From: Candidatus Gastranaerophilales bacterium
GTDB lineage: Bacteria > Cyanobacteriota > Vampirovibrionia > Gastranaerophilales > Gastranaerophilaceae
Direction of reading: 5' to 3'
DNA: 9,724 nt
NCBI GenBank assembly: GCA_944324205.1
Contig: CALUVK010000052.1
Location: 1 to 9,724, forward strand
Made by a program: the position numbers and the translations under genes. This document shows positions 6,012-9,724 of the stretch, one piece after another. The notes beneath the pieces were generated by a model that saw only the letters and a program-made list of their open reading frames with translations, made no database searches and was not told where the DNA came from. Every line of letters starts with the position of its first letter. Position 1 is the stretch's first letter.

Positions 6012-6548
6012 TTATGCAGCAATATATCCATGTGTGGTTTGCTGATAATCGTAACTCAACTCTTCTCCGTATGATTCATAATCAAAATGTCTTTCTAATA
6101 AACTACGACTTGCATATTCAATACCACCATAGACTTCTTCTATATATGTATAAGCCAAATCAGTATCATTCTCTGCTTGCAAATACGTATATTCATGATT
6201 TTTAACTTTATACTTTGCATCTTCTAAGCTGTATCCATTTCCAAGGAAATATTCAAAAGCTTCGCACTCTTCACTGCTAAGCTCTTCTAAAAATGCTGCA
6301 ACTTCATTAAGTGTATGTATATTGCTCCATTCTGATACAGGATATGCACCGAAATCTTCCCAATCTGCAAGCATTATTTCCTCATACGGATTGCCGCAAT
6401 CATCATAATAATTATTGCCATTATTGCAGATTTTAATTCTATTCAATACTGCATTTAATTCTTCGTCTGAAACAGGTAAATCTACCCATTCAAAAAGCAA
6501 TTCACCTTCATTATATTTACCTAAATTTTGAATACATATACTTGGCAT
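6012..6548 (-). CDS. ardA: ArdA-family antirestriction protein
   Basis: 178 aa. ArdA proteins are acidic DNA mimics that fold like bent B-DNA and block type I restriction-modification enzymes when a mobile element enters a new host. Visible features: PSICIQNLGKYNEGELLFEWVDLP (2-25), which matches the family's YNEG.L.G.WVDLP opening, PYEEIMLADWE (54-64), and the C-terminal LLERHFDYESYGEEL (150-164). Asp/Glu are spread through the whole chain. Length is normal. The start at 6548 is fixed by AAAGGAGG at 5 nt; an ATG 42 nt upstream has no SD. It stands alone between a terminator and the repeat array, with a short dyad-containing promoter region, so it is probably separately regulated. Confidence 0.93.
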   Translation of the reverse strand: MPSICIQNLGKYNEGELLFEWVDLPVSDEELNAVLNRIKICNNGNNYYDDCGNPYEEIMLADWEDFGAYPVSEWSNIHTLNEVAAFLEELSSEECEAFEYFLGNGYSLEDAKYKVKNHEYTYLQAENDTDLAYTYIEEVYGGIEYASRSLLERHFDYESYGEELSYDYQQTTHGYIAA

Positions 6549-6571
6549 AAAATCCTCCTTTATTGCTATAT

Positions 6572-6617
6572 TTGTAACTAAAAAAGTCAATAATTGTAAC
6601 TATCTGCAATCATTGAC
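6572..6617 (-). promoter_or_regulatory. ardA upstream region: direct repeat and dyad
   Basis: TTGTAACTA is repeated at 6572-6580 and 6594-6602, 22 bp apart (two helical turns). It is interleaved with a dyad GTCAATAATTG (6586-6596) / CAATCATTGAC (6607-6617), 10 of 11 matching. No strong consensus promoter is visible; TTGTCA...TACAAT exists only with a 15-nt spacer. This is a candidate operator/promoter for ardA. Confidence 0.45.
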
Positions 6618-6624
6618 AATAATT

Positions 6625-6687
6625 GAAAAGAAAACCCTTTGGTATAGACAATAGCCCGCAAGGGCGTATTATCTATATCCAAAGGGC
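6625..6687 (-). terminator. Strong intrinsic terminator between the 167-aa gene and ardA
   Basis: Long two-part hairpin: outer arms CCCTTTGG-TATAGACAATA and TATTATCTATATCCAAAGGG (one bulge, one G-U), inner stem GCCC-GCAA-GGGC. On the minus strand it is followed by TTTTCTTTTC. It lies 15 nt after the 167-aa gene stop, isolating that gene from ardA. Confidence 0.9.
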
Positions 6688-6701
6688 ATTAAGAAAGCGA
6701 A

Positions 6702-7205
6702 CTATGCCGCTTTCTGCTCTCCATCATTATTAGATGATTCGGAAGTCGCCTTACGGAGCGATTCCATTATTTTCTGATTCAATTCTTTAAGACACCTGTC
6801 AGCAGATTCAAGGTATTCAACAGGTTTTTTGAATTGAGCTTCAAAGCCGTCTGCAATCTTATCTCTATCTTTGTCGTTATCAAGTTGAGCGACAAATTCT
6901 CCCATAGGGGTGATTTCAAGAGCATTTTTCTTTAGATTTCTCTCAATCACAGAGATATACGGCTTAAAGGTTAATTGCTGACGATTGAACTTGTAAGCAA
7001 TCACTGAATGATCGTAATCTACATTTCCGATTTCATAATCAATGAGATATCCTTCTTTCTTAAACCAGTACAATATTCCTTTCCAGGAATAGATTTTAGA
7101 TGTTGTTTCAAATAAATACCCAGTTCCGTCTTTTTCATAATACTGTTCTGCAAAAAGTCTACCATAAACATACGAAAACACGTTGAAATCTTTAGATTTT
7201 GCCAT
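6702..7205 (-). CDS. 167-aa hypothetical protein, intact member of an inverted duplicated pair
   Basis: Start ATG at 7205 with GAAAGGA at 7 nt. The product begins MAKSKDFNVFSYVYGRLFAE, contains KIYSWKGILYWFKKEGYLID (38-57), and ends in a charged helical tail with a low-complexity SESSNNDGEQ stretch. No family is recognised. It is transcribed leftward as a single gene: a promoter at 7270-7299 and a strong terminator right behind it. Its promoter, leader and first codons are duplicated in inverted orientation at 7462-7701, where the copy is broken. That shows the module has been duplicated and that this copy has been kept under selection. Position beside ardA suggests an accessory early role. 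Confidence 0.75.
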   Translation of the reverse strand: MAKSKDFNVFSYVYGRLFAEQYYEKDGTGYLFETTSKIYSWKGILYWFKKEGYLIDYEIGNVDYDHSVIAYKFNRQQLTFKPYISVIERNLKKNALEITPMGEFVAQLDNDKDRDKIADGFEAQFKKPVEYLESADRCLKELNQKIMESLRKATSESSNNDGEQKAA

Positions 7206-7269
7206 AATTAAATCCTTTCTACGCAGTAGAGCGTCTTTTCTGTTCACGCCCCTTAACTACTCCGCACAA

Positions 7270-7299
7270 GTTATAAATAGCGTAAGCGGTTTTTGACTA
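7270..7299 (-). promoter_or_regulatory. Probable promoter of the 167-aa gene
   Basis: Minus strand TAGTCA (7299-7294), 18 nt, TATAAC (7275-7270), start near 7263. In the inverted copy the aligned -35 is TTGACA (7503-7508), supporting that this hexamer is the -35. A 19-bp dyad lies about 25 bp upstream in both copies. Confidence 0.5.
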
Positions 7300-7312
7300 A
7301 ATGATACAATTC

Positions 7313-7331
7313 TTGTTACGGTTCTTAACAA
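7313..7331. promoter_or_regulatory. Dyad TTGTTA-N7-TAACAA, left copy
   Basis: TTGTTACGGTTCTTAACAA, 6-bp perfect arms, just upstream of the 167-aa gene promoter. The inverted copy at 7463-7481 keeps both arms, differing only in the centre. Candidate regulator site. Confidence 0.45.
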
Positions 7332-7461
7332 CGCCATAACATTAAGGCTTACTGTCACAAGGATTTAGTATTTTTTCCCTATAGTATTGCTATAATTTTG
7401 AGGATTACAAGAAAAAAATACGGTGGAAGTATACATTGATTTTGAAAGAAGGATAGAAAAA

Positions 7462-7701
7462 GTTGTTAGGAACTGTAACAAAATTTTCATTTCAGTATCA
7501 TTTTGACAAAAAATTTGTAACTTGTGCTTTAATGAGGGGAGAACAGAAAAGACGAGCTACGGAGTAATAGGATTTTAAAAAGGCAAAATCAAAGATTGAA
7601 ACGGTTAGTATGTTAATAAAGACTGTGAAGAACAGTATGAGGAACCTTTATTCTATGTGAAACACACTAAAATCTTTGAATAATAACTGGTTTAAGAAGG
7701 A
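7462..7701 (+). pseudogene. Decayed inverted copy of the 167-aa gene's promoter, leader and 5' end
   Basis: Read rightward, this stretch aligns with the leftward sequence 7332 to about 7050. Shared blocks in order: the TTGTTA-N7-TAACAA dyad, GTATCATTT, TAACTTGTGC, GAACAGAAAAGACG, the SD region AGGATTT, GGCAAAATC-AAAGATT, GTATGTT, GAACAGTAT, TAAAATCT, ACTGGTTTAAG. The start codon ATG has become AAG, a base is missing in codon 4, and stops follow at once, so it cannot make the protein. Homology fades near codon 50-57, at 7701, where the antisense-RNA promoter begins. It keeps a consensus-like TTGACA (7503-7508), so it may still be transcribed. The dyad copy lies at 7463-7481. Confidence 0.85.
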
Positions 7702-7730
7702 TTGACAAAAGAGTAAAAATCGTAAATAAT
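7702..7730 (+). promoter_or_regulatory. Promoter of the antisense RNA
   Basis: TTGACA (7702-7707), 17 nt, AATAAT (7725-7730); predicted start near 7737. It begins directly at the end of the decayed gene copy. The 15 bases AAAATCGTAAATAAT covering its spacer and -10 recur exactly at 8333-8347. Confidence 0.75.
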
Positions 7731-7736
7731 GTACAT

Positions 7737-7845
7737 GTAAGGGAACAAGCCCTAGGCTGCAACCCTAGAGCTTGCACCGTTCCTTTACAAATATAGAAGC
7801 AATATTTGTAAAATGGCTATCATCAGGGTGATAGCTATTTTTATT
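7737..7845 (+). ncRNA. Candidate antisense antitoxin RNA (about 109 nt)
   Basis: A short rightward transcript is bounded by the 7702-7730 promoter and the 7813-7845 terminator, with no plus-strand reading frame of note. It can fold into three hairpins. The first, 7736-7789, has outer arms TGTAAGGGAAC/GTTCCTTTACA, an inner AAGC.CTAGG/CCTAG.GCTT stem and a 7-nt loop CTGCAAC. The second, 7784-7812, is an 11-bp perfect stem TTTACAAATAT/ATATTTGTAAA that shares bases with, and so competes with, the first. The third is the terminator. It is fully complementary to the 3' untranslated region and to codons 5-23 of the 23-aa hydrophobic peptide gene on the other strand. This is the convergent, 3'-overlapping layout of known type I systems such as txpA/RatA and bsrG/SR4. 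The role as antitoxin is inferred. Confidence 0.65.
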
Positions 7846-7856
7846 AGCTTCCGCAT
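7785..7856 (-). CDS. 23-aa hydrophobic peptide, candidate type I toxin
   Basis: Start ATG at 7856 with an ideal SD, GAAAGGAGG, 7 nt upstream; stop TAA at 7787-7785. The peptide starts MRKLIKIAITLMIAIL and ends QILLLYL: two lysines and an arginine at the N-terminus, then an uninterrupted hydrophobic helix long enough to span a membrane. This is the typical look of type I toxins, which insert into the membrane and depolarise it. The SD lies opposite a complementary CCTTTC in the leader, which would hide it in mRNA. A promoter with TATAAT at 7971-7966 would give a leader of about 100 nt. The gene is covered by a convergent antisense RNA. Alternatives are a tiny holin-like peptide or a chance frame. 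The SD and the opposing promoter/terminator pair argue against chance. Confidence 0.7.
   Translation of the reverse strand: MRKLIKIAITLMIAILQILLLYL
7813..7845 (+). terminator. Terminator of the antisense RNA, inside the peptide gene
   Basis: Stem ATGGCTATCA (7813-7822) / TGATAGCTAT (7829-7838), one G-U pair, loop TCAGGG, then TTTTTATT. The terminator stem is simultaneously codons 7-15 of the opposite-strand peptide. Confidence 0.88.
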
Positions 7857-7866
7857 TCGCTGCCCT

Positions 7867-7917
7867 CCTTTCTCTACTTGACTCATTACACCGTTATTTC
7901 GTTGCCAGTAGGAAAGG
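7867..7917 (-). promoter_or_regulatory. SD-sequestering stem in the peptide leader
   Basis: On the minus strand, leader CCTTTC-CTAC (7917-7908) can pair with GTAG-A-GAAAGG (7877-7867), 10 bp with one bulged A. The GAAAGG is the start of the peptide's SD. This would hold translation off until processing or unfolding, as known for type I toxin mRNAs. Confidence 0.6.
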
Positions 7918-7937
7918 TTCGCATGAAACGTTCCCTC

Positions 7938-7971
7938 GTAAAACATATACATGCTTTACTCCAAGATTATA
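7938..7971 (-). promoter_or_regulatory. Toxin promoter -10 and 5'-terminal hairpin
   Basis: TATAAT (7971-7966), with only a weak -35 (TAGTAA, 7994-7989) at 17-nt spacing. The predicted start near 7959 coincides with a hairpin GTAAAGCAT-GTAT-ATGTTTTAC (7959-7938), so the mRNA would start with a 9-bp stem, common in stable toxin mRNAs. Confidence 0.5.
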
Positions 7972-7980
7972 CTACTAACG

Positions 7981-8017
7981 AACAGCAATTACTATACGTA
8001 GTTGCTGTTTTTGTTTT
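7981..8017 (+). terminator. Intrinsic terminator, plus strand
   Basis: AACAGCAA (7981-7988) / TTGCTGTT (8002-8009), extended by TAC/GTA across one T-G, followed by TTTTTGTTTT. It would stop rightward read-through past the toxin region and insulate the late region. Confidence 0.85.
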
Positions 8018-8090
8018 ATACACGCATATAGAACGATTTTGCATTGTTATAGAAGTTCCACCAAAGAACGCATATTACTTATAGAAATCT
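8018..8090. other. Short spacer without recognisable signals
   Basis: An open frame on the plus strand passes through here but also runs through the terminator at 7981-8017 and has no family character. Nothing else was seen. Confidence 0.4.
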
Positions 8091-8116
8091 TGCAGGGGGG
8101 CTCCCCCCCTCCTGCA
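8091..8116. other. G/C-tract hairpin, possible cos-like or structural site
   Basis: TGCAGG-GGGG, short loop CTC, CCCC.. and CCTGCA: a run of six G then seven C inside otherwise very AT-rich DNA, with no T-tract behind it on either strand. It lies about 0.85 kb upstream of the TerS-like gene. GC-rich sites at this place in phage genomes can be cohesive-end or packaging sites; this is only a suggestion. Confidence 0.4.
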
Positions 8117-8152
8117 TAAACTTTCCTAAAATAAGAAAATACATACCCAGAT

Positions 8153-8164
8153 ATCTCCGGAGAT
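8153..8164. repeat. 12-bp perfect palindrome ATCTCCGGAGAT
   Basis: Perfect palindrome 37 bp to the right of the G/C-tract hairpin. It may be part of the same site or a restriction-type or protein-binding palindrome. Confidence 0.5.
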
Positions 8165-8176
8165 TTGAGGGGCATT

Positions 8177-8200
8177 AAAAAGCCCTCTCGTACAGAGAGG
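8177..8200 (-). terminator. Intrinsic terminator, minus strand
   Basis: Minus strand CCTCTC-TGTAC-GAGAGG-GC-TTTTT (8200-8177). No minus-strand gene lies just upstream. It could end a short RNA started at the TATAAT at 8247-8242 (about 60 nt), or stop leftward transcription leaving the late region. Confidence 0.7.
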
Positions 8201-8267
8201 ACTAATGAGCCTAAAAATAAAGAAAATCAACTTACACACTAATTATAAAATATTTCCCAAGTGTTTT

Positions 8268-8321
8268 GTGACTAAAATGACAAGATGTAAAACTATTTTT
8301 ACATTGTGTCAAAATAGTCAC
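8268..8321 (+). terminator. 54-bp interrupted dyad followed by T6
   Basis: Arms GTGACTA-AAA-TGACA-AG-ATGTAAAA and TTTTACAT-TG-TGTCA-AAA-TAGTCAC pair over 20 bp with two symmetric internal loops and a CTAT loop. The plus strand then reads ACTTTTTT (to 8329). As RNA it is a strong rightward terminator. As DNA it is a large symmetric site ending in TAGTCAC on both strands, each 21 nt from a -10-like hexamer pointing outward, so it may also be a divergent regulatory site. Confidence 0.6.
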
Positions 8322-8332
8322 ACTTTTTTCAT

Positions 8333-8347
8333 AAAATCGTAAATAAT
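8333..8347 (+). promoter_or_regulatory. Repeat of the antisense-RNA promoter -10 region
   Basis: AAAATCGTAAATAAT, identical to 7716-7730. Here the -35 is poor (TAGTCA at 8315-8320 with 21-nt spacing), suggesting an activator-dependent promoter for the late-side gene that follows, or simply a repeat. Confidence 0.45.
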
Positions 8348-8380
8348 ATTAGGGTAGTTGATACGGACATTTGAAGTAGT

Positions 8381-8396
8381 TTTACATTTATGTAAA
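8381..8396. repeat. Palindrome TTTACATTTATGTAAA
   Basis: Perfect 7-bp arms with a TT centre. The same ATGTAAA/TTTACAT half-site forms the core of the dyad at 8285-8304, giving four copies in 112 bp; candidate operator pair before the late-side gene. Confidence 0.5.
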
Positions 8397-8462
8397 GGTG
8401 GAAACACACAGGGGACTGACGAAAAGAAGTTGACGTATCGTAACCTACAGGGATTATTGTAT

Positions 8463-8855
8463 ATGTTTACCCACTGTAATATAAAATTCAAACCGCATGA
8501 AACGTGGTTTTTATATGATAACAAAAATTTTACCAGAAGAAAGTTTTATCTTGCTACCTGCCCGATATGTCAAAAAGGATTGGCTAAACTGGTTGAAACA
8601 AGAATTGATGATGGTGAAGTTTTCTCAGAAGTTGTTAGCGGTTCTAAGTTAGAAAAACTTATGCCAAGACTGATAAAAGAAGTCCGCTATACAAATGAAG
8701 ATATGAAAAAGTTTAAAACATCACCCTTTGGGCTTTGCTATGGAAATAACAAGGAGATTCATAACTCCAAAGGGGAAATTATTGAGATTCGGCAAACAAG
8801 ATGCGATTTTTACGGAAATAAAGAATTGATATTGTCGGTAAAAATTTCACAATAA
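8463..8855 (+). CDS. 130-aa protein with CPIC motif, start uncertain
   Basis: From ATG 8463 the product begins MFTHCNIKFKPHETWFLYDN and carries RRKFYLATCPICQKGLAKLVETR, a later LCYGNN segment and TRCDFYGNKELILSVKI. Cysteines are few and only one CxxC is clear, so a full zinc knuckle is not assured; no HNH motif is visible. The frame stays open back to 8358 (TTG), which would add 35 residues including LTYRNLQGLLY. SD support is modest for every candidate: AGGGA 9 nt before 8463, AGGG too close to 8358. I do not recognise the family. It is the first gene of the rightward block, ahead of the terminase-like gene, where HNH or regulatory proteins often sit. A terminator follows at 8898. Confidence 0.7.
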   Translation: MFTHCNIKFKPHETWFLYDNKNFTRRKFYLATCPICQKGLAKLVETRIDDGEVFSEVVSGSKLEKLMPRLIKEVRYTNEDMKKFKTSPFGLCYGNNKEIHNSKGEIIEIRQTRCDFYGNKELILSVKISQ

Positions 8856-8897
8856 TTTTTTATACCTCCTTACCTAAGTGGTGAATGTGTTGATTAT

Positions 8898-8941
8898 AAC
8901 GGCAGTGCATACCCCTCCTGTCCGCTGCCGTTTTTCTTTTT
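8898..8941 (+). terminator. Intrinsic terminator just upstream of the TerS-like gene
   Basis: AACGGCAG (8898-8905) / CTGCCGTT (8925-8932), 19-nt loop rich in C, followed by TTTTTCTTTTT. It ends 15 nt before the TerS-like ATG, leaving no room for a separate promoter, so downstream genes need read-through or antitermination. Confidence 0.85.
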
Positions 8942-8955
8942 AAAGGATTTTTATT

Positions 8956-9459
8956 ATGTCAAAAAATAAGAAGGATAGTCCTAAACGAAAACCTACGGCA
9001 AAGGACTGGGCTAAAATCAGAGCTATGTATTTGCGAGGTGAAACACTTGATTTTGTTATGGAGCAAATACCGGACTTGGATATCAAACGTTCTTCTATAT
9101 CCGAAAGAATGTGCCGAGAAGGTATAAACAAGAAGAAAAGAGAAATAGAAGAACGCACCCGAAATAAATTATATCAGCGTGTCGAAGAGGATAAAATACA
9201 GGCTAATGAAAGACATATTCAACTATTTAATGAATCTTTAGATGTGATTCAGACTTTGTTAGAGCAGTACAAAGATGAATTAACACAAGGAAAAGCCAAA
9301 CCCCGAGCTTCTGCATATAATATGGATTTGATTATGTCCGGAATTTCTAAAGCTCAAAAAGGTTTACGAGTAGCCCTCGGTATGGACGAAGATGGAAATG
9401 TAAAATTGGAGCAGCCGGAAGTCCTTGTTATAGAAGGCTTTAATGAAAACAATATATAG
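8956..9459 (+). CDS. terS: Terminase small subunit-like DNA-binding protein
   Basis: 167 aa; start ATG at 8956, AAAGGA at 8 nt. Small terminase subunits bind the packaging site and recruit the large subunit. Here a basic start (MSKNKKDSPKRKPTAKDWAK) leads into a helix-turn-helix (IRAMYLRGETLDFVMEQI..IKRSSISERMCREG, about 21-57). This is followed by long charged helices with coiled-coil character (60-112) that could oligomerise, and a C-terminal ISKAQKGLRVALGMDEDG...LVIEGF segment. Length and domain order fit TerS, and a structural-looking gene follows. The recognition rests on architecture rather than a signature motif, so a different HTH regulator remains possible. It lies immediately downstream of a terminator and 11 nt before the next gene. 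Confidence 0.6.
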   Translation: MSKNKKDSPKRKPTAKDWAKIRAMYLRGETLDFVMEQIPDLDIKRSSISERMCREGINKKKREIEERTRNKLYQRVEEDKIQANERHIQLFNESLDVIQTLLEQYKDELTQGKAKPRASAYNMDLIMSGISKAQKGLRVALGMDEDGNVKLEQPEVLVIEGFNENNI

Positions 9460-9470
9460 GTGTTTACTTT

Positions 9471-9724
9471 ATGGAATACATTGTTGAAAAATATAACAAG
9501 ACTAAGAAGCTTTCTCCGGAAGAAAAACTCCATCTTGCAAAACGTGTAGTCAACGATTTTAAATCCTATAATGATGCAAGAAGTAATGTCCTTACATTTG
9601 CCAGTGAATTGATATCAGAAATTTTCTTCAAGAAGGCTTTCTCCAAAGAAACTGATAAAAATAAAAAGTGGAAAGCAAAAGTTAAGATGTGCAAGCTTTT
9701 TATGTTCTATCAGACATTCAAAGC
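9471..9724 (+). CDS. Phage structural-type protein, 5' part only (portal-like?)
   Basis: 84 codons are visible before the window ends. Start ATG at 9471, TAGGTG at 8 nt, 11 nt after the TerS-like gene. The product begins MEYIVEKYNKTKKLSPEEKL and is helical and strongly basic, with KKWKAKVKMCKLFMFYQTFK at its end. A W-K-x-K...(Y/F)xT(F/W)KA pattern reminds me of the N-terminal region of some phage portal proteins. It does not look like the start of a large terminase subunit, since no Walker A motif appears, although that motif could lie further in. With only the N-terminus seen, the assignment is tentative. Confidence 0.45.
   Translation, partial: MEYIVEKYNKTKKLSPEEKLHLAKRVVNDFKSYNDARSNVLTFASELISEIFFKKAFSKETDKNKKWKAKVKMCKLFMFYQTFK

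Noticed and set aside
7590..7678. Nested hairpins (CAAAGATT/AATCTTTG, TTAGT/ACTAA, AATAAAG/CTTTATT, ACTGT/ACAGT) as a structured RNA
   Set aside because: The same stretch aligns with the 5' coding part of the 167-aa gene, so it is best explained as a decayed copy; the pairings are probably coincidental.
7878..8084. 68-aa plus-strand frame
   Set aside because: It runs through a strong terminator (7981-8017), has no family character, and overlaps the toxin leader. A shorter start at 7924 has a fair SD (AAAGG) but the same terminator problem.
7206..8357. tRNA genes or a large phage ncRNA (ROOL/GOLLD type)
   Set aside because: No T-arm GTTC-type loop or cloverleaf seen; the region is broken by several terminators and explained by the gene copy and the small cassette.
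8318..8524. 68-aa minus-strand frame
   Set aside because: No SD, shadow of the 130-aa gene region and of the dyad.

Overview
This window reads as part of a temperate phage or prophage genome from a low-GC Gram-positive (Bacillota) host. The DNA is AT-rich. Nearly every gene start has an (A)GAAAGGAG-type Shine-Dalgarno 5-10 nt upstream, and genes are short, tightly packed and often overlapping. The gene set is phage-like: RecT annealase, YqaJ exonuclease, S24/LexA-type repressor, ArdA antirestriction protein and a terminase-small-subunit-like protein. Host genus cannot be fixed from the sequence. Clostridia or Negativicutes is a guess from codon and RBS style.

Layout. (1) 1-2345, minus strand: recombination module, read leftward as a 59-aa protein, YqaJ nuclease, a 50-aa zinc-ribbon protein, RecT, and the start of an SSB-like protein. 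(2) 2346-2653: divergent control region. One 18-bp palindrome carries the -35 boxes of both the leftward promoter and the repressor promoter; an identical palindrome lies in the repressor leader. (3) 2654-3343, plus: the repressor, convergent with and overlapping the next block. (4) 3303-7205, minus: ten small accessory genes including ardA. Many products are acidic or carry CxxC zinc ribbons. A (T)TAACT repeat array and several hairpins/terminators lie between them. This looks like an anti-defence/early accessory island. (5) 7206-8462, about 1.25 kb with no ordinary gene. It holds an inverted, decayed copy of the promoter and 5' end of the 6702-7205 gene. Next to it is a compact candidate type I toxin-antitoxin locus: a 23-aa hydrophobic peptide on the minus strand with a perfect SD, facing a convergent, self-terminated antisense RNA. 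Further right are several strong dyads, a G/C-tract hairpin and terminators. (6) 8463-9724, plus: start of the late region, with a cysteine-containing unknown protein, a terminator, a TerS-like protein, and the 5' end of a structural (portal-like?) gene.

How it fits together. The repressor probably binds the shared palindrome to silence leftward recombination-gene transcription and to adjust its own level. The accessory block has its own promoters and internal terminators, so it may be expressed independently, possibly in the lysogen or very early. The most notable item is the unannotated toxin/antisense-RNA cassette at 7702-7971. It sits exactly where the decayed duplicate gene stops and may stabilise the element. 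All functional statements are from reading the sequence; no database search was possible.
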